Below are positions 8,886 through 19,376 of a stretch of 64,000 nt of DNA, piece after piece; within the stretch, counting starts at the first letter, position 1; each line of letters opens with the position of its first letter. Source of the stretch: Collinsella aerofaciens (GTDB taxonomy: Bacteria > Actinomycetota > Coriobacteriia > Coriobacteriales > Coriobacteriaceae). Position numbers and translations under genes: made by a program. The stretch spans positions 299,358-363,357 of the forward strand of contig NZ_JADMSU010000002.1 in NCBI RefSeq assembly GCF_015561195.1, read 5' to 3'. The notes under the pieces were generated by a model, which saw only the letters and a list, made by a program, of their open reading frames with translations, did not search any database and was not told the DNA's origin.

Positions 8886-10172
8886 TTACTGCCTTGCGGC
8901 ACGATCAAAATGCCGGCGTCCAAACAGCAGTAACGCCGCGGGAACCGCCGTCACGACCATGCCCGCCCCTACGAGCGTCTGCTGCACGCCAAATGTCGCC
9001 GCCAGCCACGGGGCAATCGCCAGCGGCGCCACGCCAGCGAACATATTGCCAAAGCCCATGACCGAGTTGACGCGACCGAGTTGCTCGAGCGGAGCCGTCG
9101 TTTGCACGATGGTGTTGTGGAGCGGGTTGACGACACCCCAAGCTATGCCCAGGGCGATCTGGCCGATGAGGGCCACGCCCACGTACGGTGTCCCCACATA
9201 GAGCAGACTTCCCAGGCCCACGGACATAAGTGCCACGAGCAGCGTTTTAAGGTTGACCAGGTGCGGCGGCAAGCGGAGCGCGGCCACAGCGCCCAGCACC
9301 GCGCCCACACCGCTGGCCGACGAGAGCCAGCCCATCCACTCGACACCGACATGCAGAATATCGCGGTAGAAGAACGACTCAAGCGGGTCAAAGGCGCCGT
9401 AGCCAAAGTTCGAGAGGAAGATGATGCAGAAAAGTAGCGCGAGAACACTGTTGGTAAAGACCGTCTTGATGCTGGTCGCGAAGGTGGCGCGGGAAGATGT
9501 GTTGGGGTCGGGACATTGGCTGGTATTGTCCGATGTGGTGTCACCGATCGCGGGTTTGCCTTCGTGCGCGGTGGCCAGACCCGTCCGCGGCCTAAAGCCC
9601 CAACCGGCGATGAGCGCCAACGCGGTAAAGAGCATCATAAGCACGAACACCGTGCGCGACGACACAGCTGCCGCAACAAAGCCGCCCAGCGTGGGGCCAA
9701 CGATGATACTCACGTTTGAGAACATGGCGATGGCGGAGTTGATGTCTTTGAGCTCGACAGGATCGTCGGTGAGGTAAGCCGGATAGGATGTGGCGATGGG
9801 CTGGGCGAACCCCATCACAAAGCCCAGGAGCACCGCGCCGAGCAGGACGATGCCGATCGCGCTGCCAAAGGCAATGATCGCCGCGCCGGTTGCCAGCGTG
9901 CCCACGATGCTCAGCAAGAAATGACGGCGTGGGCCCCAGGCGTCGAGCGCCGCGCCACCCGCAAAGGATCCCAAGATCACGAATACGTTCATAAAAAGGA
10001 CGGCCAGCGATGTTGCGACGACCGAGGCATCGTCCGCATAGGTGAGCGTTCCGATGACGCCGATAAAGTAGCTGGTTTGAAAACCGGTGTAGATGAGGAA
10101 GCGCATTGCCACCAGGCGCTTAGCCTGCACGGACAGCGATGATTGAGGCTTCGAGAAAAGAGAGGCGAGCAT
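8886..10172 (-). CDS. MFS transporter
   Basis: 428 aa, ATG at 10172 with AAGGAGT upstream. About twelve hydrophobic segments are arranged as two six-helix halves. The loop after TM2 carries 'GGAALDAWGPRRHF', the MFS signature G-x-x-x-D-x-x-G-R-R. A hydrophilic central loop of about 40 residues (around 190-230) separates the halves. This resembles MFS exporters and MDR-type permeases. The substrate is unknown. It is a stand-alone gene between palindromic elements. Confidence 0.85.
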   Translation of the reverse strand: MLASLFSKPQSSLSVQAKRLVAMRFLIYTGFQTSYFIGVIGTLTYADDASVVATSLAVLFMNVFVILGSFAGGAALDAWGPRRHFLLSIVGTLATGAAIIAFGSAIGIVLLGAVLLGFVMGFAQPIATSYPAYLTDDPVELKDINSAIAMFSNVSIIVGPTLGGFVAAAVSSRTVFVLMMLFTALALIAGWGFRPRTGLATAHEGKPAIGDTTSDNTSQCPDPNTSSRATFATSIKTVFTNSVLALLFCIIFLSNFGYGAFDPLESFFYRDILHVGVEWMGWLSSASGVGAVLGAVAALRLPPHLVNLKTLLVALMSVGLGSLLYVGTPYVGVALIGQIALGIAWGVVNPLHNTIVQTTAPLEQLGRVNSVMGFGNMFAGVAPLAIAPWLAATFGVQQTLVGAGMVVTAVPAALLLFGRRHFDRAARQ

Positions 10173-10346
10173 GGAGACTCCTTGTTTCGTACGAATGCGG
10201 ACGGCGGGCATTCGCCACCGTCTGTCAAATCAATCTATCCGCATGAAACATTAAGGACGCATCGAGCCCCTTCTCTCCGTTTTTCGCCCGTCATGAACTA
10301 CTTGGTAGATTGTAAGGCATGTCCCACACATCTACCAAAGCAAAAA

Positions 10347-10379
10347 CCACCACAAAGGTGCCTGTCCCCTTTGTGGTGG
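10347..10379 (-). terminator. Palindrome family A, copy 3
   Basis: Arms CCACCACAAAGG and CCTTTGTGGTGG (12 bp, perfect) enclose TGCCTGTCC. The minus strand continues with TTTTTGC, giving a terminator-like tract. It lies downstream of the moa operon. Confidence 0.75.
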
Positions 10380-10398
10380 AAATGGCGTTTGCCCAGAT

Positions 10399-10439
10399 AA
10401 AACCTGCCAAAATGAACCTGTCCCTATTTGGCAGGTTTT
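10399..10439 (-). terminator. Palindrome family D, copy 1, overlapping the moaC-mobB stop codon
   Basis: Arms AAAACCTGCCAAA and TTTGGCAGGTTTT (13 bp, perfect) enclose TGAACCTGTCCCTA. The stem begins inside the TAA stop (10440-10438) of the moaC-mobB gene and ends in TTTT on the minus strand. A diverged copy is at 50813-50851. Confidence 0.75.
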
Positions 10440-11742
10440 AGGCCAGATGGTCTTGGATAAGATCGCAGATGGCTCGGGCGTCGTTGATGTTGATGGCTCG
10501 GGTCGCAAATCCGGCATCGAAGGCCTGACGCGCCAGGGCTTCGTTGCAGGCAAGGGCCAGCGTGTGACCGTCGACCAGGTCGAGCGAGCTCTTGCCGCGC
10601 AGACGGTCGACACCGGAGCGCGCGACGACGATGTTGTCGAAGCCCTCGGTCTTGTAGCCCTCGATGATCACCACGTCGACATCGTTGTAACGCGACAGCA
10701 GCTCGCGCGCGGGCATCTCGTCCTCCTCGCGCGTGTCGGCGTACTCCGCCCAGCGCGTGGCGCAGATGAGTCCCACGTGCTTGGATCCGGCCTGGTGATG
10801 GCGCCACGTATCCTTAGCGGGCACGTCGATATCAAAGCCGTGGTGTCCATGATGCTTGAGCGAACCCACACGCAGGCCGCGGCGCGTGAGCTCGGCGATG
10901 ACCTTCTCGACGAGCGTGGTCTTGCCCGAGTTTTGGTAGCCGATAAACGCGATCGCGGGGACGGCCGGTGTCGGGGCTGCGGATGCGACGGCGACGGGTG
11001 CGCTCGCGGGTGCGGCACCGTCAGCGGGCACGGCCTCAGTAGCAGCGGCCTGGCGCTCGGCGCGGTCCCACACGCCCGAGCGGCCGCCTTCCTTGTGCAG
11101 CAGACGCACGTCAACGATCTCCATGCCGCGATCGACGGCCTTGCACATGTCGTAGATGGTCAGACACGCAGCGCTCGCGCCGGTCAACGCCTCCATCTCG
11201 ATACCCGTCTTGCCCGTCACGCCGGCCGTAACCAGCACGTGAAAGCCAACCTGCCCGTCCGTGCGCGCCGGCGCCCAGCCCTCGGGCACGTCATCGGCCG
11301 GCGTCCCCGCCGCAGCGATGGGCGCAATGTCGCACTTGCTCTTGGTAATGAGCAGTGGATGGCACATGGGGATAATGTCGCTTGTGCGTTTGATGGCCAT
11401 GATGCCCGCCACGCGCGCGCAGGCAAGCACGTCGCCCTTCTTGGCGCGGTCCTGCAGCACCATGGCCTGCGTCTCGGGATGCATGAGGATGGTGCCCTCG
11501 GCGATGGCGATGCGATGGGTCTCGGCCTTGTCGGATACGTCGACCATGCGTACCTCGCCCTTGGCGTCCACGTGCGTCAGCTCGTCGCGACGGGCGTCGC
11601 GGGCGGGCTCGGCGGCAGCGCTGGCAGTCGGCTGCGCGGACGCGTCGGCGTTGCCTGCATTCGCCGCAGCCGTGACTTTGTGGGCAGACATCGCGGCCCT
11701 GCGAGCGGCCTTGGTGGCATCGGCGTACCTGCTCTTGGCCAT
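10438..11742 (-). CDS. moaC-mobB: MoaC-MobB fusion, molybdenum cofactor biosynthesis
   Basis: 434 aa, ATG 11742, 4 bases after the moaA stop. The ribosome site GGAGGA is shared with the end of moaA. After a low-complexity Ala-rich leader (about 1-55), residues 58-225 are MoaC (cyclic pyranopterin monophosphate synthase) with 'RTSDIIPMCHPLLITK' and 'VTGKTGIEMEALTGAS'. An Ala/Pro linker follows. Residues about 270-434 are MobB, a P-loop GTPase-like adaptor with 'GYQNSGKTTL'. MoaC turns the MoaA product into cPMP. MobB assists nucleotide attachment to molybdopterin. The fusion joins an early and a late step of the pathway in one chain. Confidence 0.92.
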   Translation of the reverse strand: MAKSRYADATKAARRAAMSAHKVTAAANAGNADASAQPTASAAAEPARDARRDELTHVDAKGEVRMVDVSDKAETHRIAIAEGTILMHPETQAMVLQDRAKKGDVLACARVAGIMAIKRTSDIIPMCHPLLITKSKCDIAPIAAAGTPADDVPEGWAPARTDGQVGFHVLVTAGVTGKTGIEMEALTGASAACLTIYDMCKAVDRGMEIVDVRLLHKEGGRSGVWDRAERQAAATEAVPADGAAPASAPVAVASAAPTPAVPAIAFIGYQNSGKTTLVEKVIAELTRRGLRVGSLKHHGHHGFDIDVPAKDTWRHHQAGSKHVGLICATRWAEYADTREEDEMPARELLSRYNDVDVVIIEGYKTEGFDNIVVARSGVDRLRGKSSLDLVDGHTLALACNEALARQAFDAGFATRAININDARAICDLIQDHLA

Positions 11743-11746
11743 ATGA

Positions 11747-12802
11747 TCATCCTCCGATTTGGGACATAAATCGTTGCGTGCCCTCAATTATCGCGTGTTC
11801 CTGCGGTTTGTGGGCCACGGCATCGCGCCAAATCGAAAGTACCTGCATATCATCACCACGGCGCAGGGCATCGCGCACCGAATACTCGGCATCGCTGAAC
11901 AGGCACGGACGCACGTTGCCATCGGCCGTCAGGCGCAGACGGTTGCAATTCGCACAAAAATGGTTGGACATGGCACTAATAAAGCCAACCGTTCCCGCCG
12001 CGCCCGGAAAGTGCCAATAGCGCGCAGGACCCGCGCCGGCAGGAGCGTCGTTGATGTCGAGTGGCTCGAGCTCGCCCAGTCCCGCCGCGGCGGCCCCGGC
12101 ATTGATGCGCGCCCGCAGCTCGTCGCTCGGAACGGTGTCACTCGCATCCCACAGCGCCGGATTGAGCGCGGGCGCATGCGGGTCCACAGCGCAATGCGAG
12201 CTCGTGTGTTCGTCGCCAATGGGCATGTATTCGATAAAGCGCAGGTGGATGGGGCGGTCGAGCGTGAGCCGCGCAAGGGCCGCCACATCCTGGTTGAGCC
12301 GGCGCACCACAACGCAGTTGCCCTTAACGGGCTCAAAGCCCCAGGCCAGCGCCGCGTCGATGCCAGCCATGGTCTGTTCGAGCCGACCCAGACGCGTGAT
12401 CTTTCCAAAGAGCGTAGGGTCGAGCGTGTCGAGCGAGATGTTGACGCGGTTAAGACCGGCATCTTTGAGCTGCGGCGCCAGCTTGGGCAGCAGGGCGCCG
12501 TTGGTGGTGAGCGAGATGTCCTCGATCTGCGGAATCGCGCGGATGTCGCGAATGAGCGGAATAATACGGCGGCTGACCAGTGGCTCGCCACCCGTCAGGC
12601 GTACGCGGCGAATGCCCTCCCCCGCCACCAGGCGCACAAAGCGGGCGATTTCCTCGGCGCTGAGCAGCTCGTCGTGCGCGCGGGGCGCCACGCCATCGGC
12701 CGGCATGCAGTAAATGCAGCGGAAATTGCACTTGTCGGTAACGGCAATGCGCAGGTAGTTGATATCGCGGCCAAAGCCGTCATGTTGCACGTGCCCGTCC
12801 AC
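11747..12802 (-). CDS. moaA: GTP 3',8-cyclase MoaA
   Basis: 351 aa from GTG 12802, with GAGGGGAGGG upstream. The radical-SAM cluster is C25-x3-C29-x2-C32 (CNFRCIYC). The second 4Fe-4S site is the C-terminal CANCNRLRL...C arrangement near residue 290. 'RLTGGEPL' binds SAM. The protein ends in QIGG, and a C-terminal Gly-Gly is the activator feature of functional MoaA. It forms a two-gene operon with moaC-mobB. The reaction converts GTP to 3',8-cyclo-H2GTP, the first step of molybdopterin synthesis. Confidence 0.95.
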   Translation of the reverse strand: MDGHVQHDGFGRDINYLRIAVTDKCNFRCIYCMPADGVAPRAHDELLSAEEIARFVRLVAGEGIRRVRLTGGEPLVSRRIIPLIRDIRAIPQIEDISLTTNGALLPKLAPQLKDAGLNRVNISLDTLDPTLFGKITRLGRLEQTMAGIDAALAWGFEPVKGNCVVVRRLNQDVAALARLTLDRPIHLRFIEYMPIGDEHTSSHCAVDPHAPALNPALWDASDTVPSDELRARINAGAAAAGLGELEPLDINDAPAGAGPARYWHFPGAAGTVGFISAMSNHFCANCNRLRLTADGNVRPCLFSDAEYSVRDALRRGDDMQVLSIWRDAVAHKPQEHAIIEGTQRFMSQIGG

Positions 12803-12934
12803 GCAGCCCTCCCCTCACGCGGCGTTTTATTCTTCGGAAAACATAATACCGCACGGGAGAATCATGCCGACACCCGTACGACAGGACAGGTCACTTCGAG
12901 CAAAACGGACTTTCCAAGCCCATCCTCAACACAC

Positions 12935-12999
12935 AAACCATCACAACATTCGATGCTTTTCCCGATTTTGGCAAAAAACGTCGAATGTTGTGATGGTTT
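12935..12999. repeat. Palindrome family B, copy 2
   Basis: 19-bp perfect arms AAACCATCACAACATTCGA (12935-12953) and complement (12981-12999), with the loop TGCTTTTCCCGATTTTGG plus an A-run. It lies between the DUF559-like gene stop and the moaA start. T-runs occur on both strands, so it may terminate in both directions. Confidence 0.8.
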
Positions 13000-13037
13000 G
13001 CCTGCCCACAGCACCCCGTAGAAGGGCCGAAACGCCC

Positions 13038-14075
13038 CTAAAAACCGCCGTCCCAGTGCCGAATCACAAATTCTCGCAGGTCGTTCTGCCGCTTTTGGAA
13101 CGCTTCGCTTCGGTCGCACTTGAGGCCCATAGCGAGCGCGATGGCGTTCATCGCCCGGTGCAATTGCAGCTGGTGGGCAAACTGAGTCCCGGTGAGGACG
13201 ATCATCCTAAAGCCCAGCGCGCTCAGCACGGTCATACGCTCCGCATCCGACGCGCTACGCTGTTTATCAAGATGGTCCGAGCCGTTGTATTCAATCCCCG
13301 TACCACTCGCAGGCGCATATACGTCGATCTCGAAATACCCGGCCTTTGCGAGATACTTGAACTCGTTGGGAACATCGACCCGATGGTTGAGCTCGATCTT
13401 GACGTATCCCAGCCCGCCCTGGGAACGTTTTGCTACGACCATGATTGCGGTGGCCGTCTCCATGGGCGATCGCGCGCCATCGTGTACGCGCCTGAGCACG
13501 GCGGCCGCGCGTACAGCCCCCTGACGAGATCGGTTCTCATTGCAATAGGCAATCATGTCGGCAACGGTATACCTCTGCCCCATCTCGATATAATCGCCTG
13601 TCGACAGATGATTCAAATGGTATCGGGCGCAGATTTCGTAGCCATATTCCAGCTGCTCGGGCTCGCTCATCCACGAACCCGCTTGGACAAAGCACATGAC
13701 CTCATCAACCACCAGAAGGCCCTCTGCCGCCTCGATAAGATGGCCTGGAGGCACCGGCGCTCCAAACACGTGGCACCTAAATCCAGCCGGCGTCGAGCGC
13801 TCAAAATCGAAGTTGACGAGCGTGTCGATATGATCGAGCTCTTCTCGTGGAATACCGAGCGAAACCAGATAGTCGGTAACGATCCCAACTGCCGCTGAAG
13901 CCCTCAGCCCCTTGGCATCGAGTCCCAATTTGGGCAGGCCCGCAGTCGGCTCCGCCTCGTTAGCAAGCGAGTCCTCATCGTATAGGCTGCTTGCTCGCGA
14001 GAGCGGCTCGGACGGGCGCGCCACGTTGTGGTACAGCCAGGCAGTCTTATGGGACAGGACGATCGGCAGGTCCAT
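13038..14075 (-). CDS. DUF559/AbiEi-like protein with endonuclease-like C-terminal domain
   Basis: 345 aa, ATG 14075. The N-terminal 100 residues have no motif I recognise. Residues about 240-310 read 'EIDVYAPASGTGIEYNG' then 'HLDKQRSASDAERMTVLSALG' and 'RMIVLT'. This matches the shape of the DUF559/Vsr-like PD-(D/E)xK domain found in actinobacterial AbiEi-like proteins (an acidic residue, beta strand, EY-x-G, then R-x-D-x-x-R-x-x-x-L-x-x-x-G-x-x-V). The actual catalytic set is only partly kept. It is a single gene with no toxin partner beside it, framed by two copies of palindrome family B. The function is unknown. A DNA-binding or nuclease-derived role is an inference. Confidence 0.65.
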   Translation of the reverse strand: MDLPIVLSHKTAWLYHNVARPSEPLSRASSLYDEDSLANEAEPTAGLPKLGLDAKGLRASAAVGIVTDYLVSLGIPREELDHIDTLVNFDFERSTPAGFRCHVFGAPVPPGHLIEAAEGLLVVDEVMCFVQAGSWMSEPEQLEYGYEICARYHLNHLSTGDYIEMGQRYTVADMIAYCNENRSRQGAVRAAAVLRRVHDGARSPMETATAIMVVAKRSQGGLGYVKIELNHRVDVPNEFKYLAKAGYFEIDVYAPASGTGIEYNGSDHLDKQRSASDAERMTVLSALGFRMIVLTGTQFAHQLQLHRAMNAIALAMGLKCDRSEAFQKRQNDLREFVIRHWDGGF

Positions 14076-14177
14076 GAGCCCTCCAATGGAGTCGGATAAC
14101 CAACCTTATTCCCCCTGCCCACGGGTCCGCACACCTTCGTGCGCAAGAAAGCGATTCCACCCGATCGAGTGGCAGAA

Positions 14178-14242
14178 AAACCATCACAACATTCGATGCT
14201 TTTCCCGTTTTTGGCAAAAAACGTCGAATGTTGTGATGGTTT
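14178..14242. repeat. Palindrome family B, copy 3
   Basis: 19-bp perfect arms identical to those of copy 2, with a loop differing by one base (CCCGTTTTTGG for CCCGATTTTGG). It sits about 100 bases upstream of the DUF559-like gene, in a divergent intergenic region, so it is not obviously a terminator for either neighbour. Confidence 0.8.
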
Positions 14243-14321
14243 GAGACGAGGTGAGAGGCACGGAGGGCCAAAGCACCGTGCTTGGAGCGTGACTTTTTTC
14301 GCCCCGTCGTCATCACAAACC

Positions 14322-14352
14322 TTGACTCTACAATCGTTGTAGGGTTTTCACT
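14322..14352 (+). promoter_or_regulatory. MerR-type promoter and operator for the MATE-MerR operon
   Basis: TTGACT (14322-14327) is followed by a 19-bp spacer and TTCACT (14347-14352). A 21-bp dyad centred at 14335 (arms ACTCTACAA and TTGTAGGGT around TCG) fills the spacer. Over-long 19-20 bp spacers containing the dyad are the hallmark of MerR-activated promoters, and a MerR gene is the second gene of the operon. Confidence 0.75.
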
Positions 14353-14393
14353 ACACTGGTAGCAAAACGAACCCAGCCAGAAAGCGCCCGCCC

Positions 14394-15740
14394 ATGGAAC
14401 ACGACCTCACACGCGGCAATGTCCTCAAGACCATCGCGGTCTTTGCCCTACCCTATATGCTCTCGTACTTTTTGCAGATGCTCTACGGCATGGCCGATCT
14501 GTACATGATGGGACAGTTTAGCGGCGCCGCCGGCATCACCGCCGTGGGCAACGGCGCGCAGACGCTCTATATCATTACCGTGACGCTCGTGGGCCTGGCC
14601 ATGGGAACGACGGTCATCGTCGGCCACGCCGTGGGCTCGCGCCGCTTCGACCGCGCCGAGACCGCCATCGGCAACACCATCACGCTCTTTATGGGTGTCT
14701 CGGTGGTACTGGCCGCTGTCCTGCTCGCGCTTTGCCCGCAGATCGTGGCTCTCATTGGCACGCCGGCCGAAGCCGTCGAAGGCACCGCCGCCTACCTGCG
14801 CATCTGCTTTGTCGGCATTCCGTTTATCGCCGCGTACAACATCCTCTCCGCCATCTTTCGCGGCCTGGGCGATTCGCGCTCGCCCATGTACGTGATTGGC
14901 GTGGCATGCATCATTAATATCGCGCTTGATTTTCTGTTTATCGGCCACATGGGGCTCGGCCCCGTGGGCGCGGCGCTCGGCACGGTGACCGCCCAGACGG
15001 CCAGCGTTGCCCTCGCGCTCGTGTGGCTCAAGAGCCGCCGCACGAACATCCACGTTAAGCGTAGCGACCTGCGCCCCCAGTCCGAGGTGCTCGGCAGCAT
15101 TCTTAAGATCGGCGTGCCTGTGGCCGTACAGGACGGCTGCATCCAGGTGGCGTTTATGTTTATCACCGTCATCGCCAACCACCGCGGCCTGGTCGACGCC
15201 GCCGCCGTGGGCCTGGTCGAGAAGATGATCAGCTTTTTGTTCATTGTGCCGAGCTCCATGGGCGCCACCGTCAGCGCGCTCACGGCGCAAAACGCCGGCG
15301 CGGGCAAGGGCGACCGCGCACGTCAGGTGCTCAAGGATGCCATGACCATCTCGGTGGTGTACGGCTGCCTGATCACGGTGCTGATGTGGCTGGTGGCACC
15401 GGCGTTTATCGGCTTTTTTGCCAAGGACGCCGCAGTGGTCGCGGCCGGTACCGGCTATATGCGCAGCTATATTTTCGACGCGATTTTTGCCGGCATCCAC
15501 ATTTGCTTTAGTGGCTTTTTCGCTGCGTATGGCAAGAGCTACATCGGCTTTGCGCACAACGTGCTGGCCGTGGCGCTCATTCGCGTGCCGGGCGCGTGGC
15601 TGCTGTCGAACGCCTATTCCGATACGTTGTTTCCCATGGGCATCGCCTCGCCGTGCGGTTCGATTTTGTCGGCGGTCATCTGTGTTGTCGCGTTTACCGT
15701 GCTCAACCGCCGCGGGGCTTTTGACAAGCTGGTGGCGTAG
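14394..15740 (+). CDS. MATE-family multidrug efflux transporter
   Basis: 448 aa, ATG 14394. Twelve predicted helices in two similar halves begin 'GNVLKTIAVFALPYMLSYFLQMLYGMADLYMMGQF', the usual MATE N-terminus, and an equivalent sequence 'LGSILKIGVPVAVQDGCIQVAFMFI' opens the second half. MATE proteins export cationic compounds by Na+ or H+ antiport. It is co-transcribed with the MerR regulator (55-base gap). The promoter carries a MerR-type operator, so expression is probably induced by a ligand of that regulator. The drug substrate cannot be read from the sequence. Confidence 0.9.
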   Translation: MEHDLTRGNVLKTIAVFALPYMLSYFLQMLYGMADLYMMGQFSGAAGITAVGNGAQTLYIITVTLVGLAMGTTVIVGHAVGSRRFDRAETAIGNTITLFMGVSVVLAAVLLALCPQIVALIGTPAEAVEGTAAYLRICFVGIPFIAAYNILSAIFRGLGDSRSPMYVIGVACIINIALDFLFIGHMGLGPVGAALGTVTAQTASVALALVWLKSRRTNIHVKRSDLRPQSEVLGSILKIGVPVAVQDGCIQVAFMFITVIANHRGLVDAAAVGLVEKMISFLFIVPSSMGATVSALTAQNAGAGKGDRARQVLKDAMTISVVYGCLITVLMWLVAPAFIGFFAKDAAVVAAGTGYMRSYIFDAIFAGIHICFSGFFAAYGKSYIGFAHNVLAVALIRVPGAWLLSNAYSDTLFPMGIASPCGSILSAVICVVAFTVLNRRGAFDKLVA

Positions 15741-15794
15741 AGGGGCAACGCGAGCCTGGCGCCCCTCCCCGACCCTATTGAAAGGAGCGGTCCT

Positions 15795-16643
15795 GTGACC
15801 GACATGCCAAGTGAACATACTGAGGGCCTGCTCCGCATTGGCGAGGTGGCGCGCTTGCTCAATTTGAGCGTGGGCACACTGCGTCATTACGAGCAGATGG
15901 GGCTGTTAGAGCCAGCATATGTCGATCAGGCGAGTGGCTACCGCTACTACGGAACGCGACAGCTCTCCACGCTCAACACCATCGGCAACCTGCGCGTTCT
16001 CGACTTGCCGCTGGCGCAGATTCGCGAGTTTGTCACTACGCGCGATATGGATTTGATACAACGGCAACTGACCAAGCAACAGGAGTTAATTGAGCGCAAG
16101 CGGTGTGAGCTGGAACGCATGTCGCGCAAGATTGACCAGCGACTTGCCCTGCTTCGTGGCGCTTTGAATGCTGATCTCGACACCATTAGCGAAATCGAGG
16201 AACCCGAACTTCGCTGCGCCGCGCTGCACGAGCGCGTCAATCCCACCGACGCCTATTCGCTGGGATGGCATATCCGCCAGCTTCAGCAGGGACAGCGCGA
16301 AACCTTTGCCTATCTGGGCAATCTGGGTGTGGGCATCGCACCCGAGCGCCTGGCCGCCGGCGACTTTGATGGCTACGACGAGGTCTTTCTGCTGCTCGAT
16401 GACACCGATGATTACTCGGGCGACGTTGAGACGCGGCCTGCCGCGCACTGCCTGACCATAAGTTTCCGCGGCACGCACGGGCAGGCGGGCTCGCGCTACG
16501 AGCAGCTACTCGGCTATATGCACGAACACGGGCTGGCACCCGCCGGCCCGTCGCGCGAGATCGCCCTCATCGATGACATCATCAGCGATGACCCAGCGAC
16601 CTACGTAACGCAGATCACGGTGCCGGTTGCCCCAGCAAAGTAA
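15795..16643 (+). CDS. MerR-family regulator with GyrI-like ligand domain
   Basis: 282 aa from GTG 15795, with GGAG about 10 bases upstream. Residues 12-80 are the MerR winged helix-turn-helix ('LLRIGEVARLLNLSVGTLRHYEQMGLL'), followed by a long antiparallel dimer helix (about 85-125). The remainder (about 130-280) resembles a GyrI-like small-molecule-binding domain as in BmrR-type activators. It lies directly after the MATE gene and the dyad at 14325-14345 is its likely site, so it probably activates its own operon when it binds a transported compound. Confidence 0.87.
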   Translation: MTDMPSEHTEGLLRIGEVARLLNLSVGTLRHYEQMGLLEPAYVDQASGYRYYGTRQLSTLNTIGNLRVLDLPLAQIREFVTTRDMDLIQRQLTKQQELIERKRCELERMSRKIDQRLALLRGALNADLDTISEIEEPELRCAALHERVNPTDAYSLGWHIRQLQQGQRETFAYLGNLGVGIAPERLAAGDFDGYDEVFLLLDDTDDYSGDVETRPAAHCLTISFRGTHGQAGSRYEQLLGYMHEHGLAPAGPSREIALIDDIISDDPATYVTQITVPVAPAK

Positions 16644-16681
16644 GAACCGCCCGGAAGGCATCGTGCTTCCGGGCGGTTCTT
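16642..16681. terminator. Bidirectional terminator between merR and ligA
   Basis: 16-bp perfect stem AAGAACCGCCCGGAAG / complement with an 8-base loop. A-rich and T-rich ends serve both directions. It separates convergent genes 20 bases from the ligA stop. Confidence 0.9.
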
Positions 16682-16700
16682 CAATTTGGCTATCGATGCG

Positions 16701-18977
<2,277 letters not shown>

Positions 18978-19037
18978 TCACCATGGCGCCGAATAACCCT
19001 TTCGAACCGCACCGAATCGGCAGCCGCCAGACTGGGG

Positions 19038-19240
19038 TGGACAGTTAGTTCAGATACGTATAAATCCTAGAGCTGGATCGGACACGAACACCCCTGTTTC
19101 GACTAATTTGGGCTCCTTGAGACCATGTAAACGTCCCACTCTCCCTTCCAAACACCAATTCGAGCCCCATCCCAATCAAAAATTGCTCAAAACGCATCCC
19201 AAGCTGCCCCAGATTTATACGTATCTGAACTAACTGTCCA
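19038..19240. repeat. 203-bp inverted-repeat element with perfect 29-bp arms
   Basis: Arm 1 is 19038-19066 (begins TGGACAGTTAGTTCAGATAC) and arm 2 is 19212-19240, its exact complement. The arms enclose 145 bp with no gene. The element lies in the 447-bp gap between the ligA start (18929) and the htrA stop (19377). It resembles a small non-autonomous mobile element in layout, but no target duplication was seen at the arm ends. The rest of this gap holds only the htrA terminator. Confidence 0.75.
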
Positions 19241-19310
19241 GACCATTCCGAACCAGGCCTCTTGTCAGCCCCAAGTGATCCGTTTTCCTCCGCCCCCAAG
19301 GGATCAGTAC

Positions 19311-19350
19311 GAAAAGAGGGACTGCCCCGCGTTGGCGAGACAGCCCCTCT
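19311..19350 (-). terminator. Terminator of the HtrA gene
   Basis: On the minus strand AGAGGGGCTG pairs with CAGTCCCTCT (one mismatch) across a 16-base loop and is followed by TTTTC. Confidence 0.75.
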
Positions 19351-19376
19351 GGCTTCGGCATGTGCGAAACGGCTCG

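Noticed and set aside
19045-19299. 84-residue frame inside the 19038 element
   Set aside because: It is formed by the inverted-repeat sequence and arm 2, with no ribosome site.
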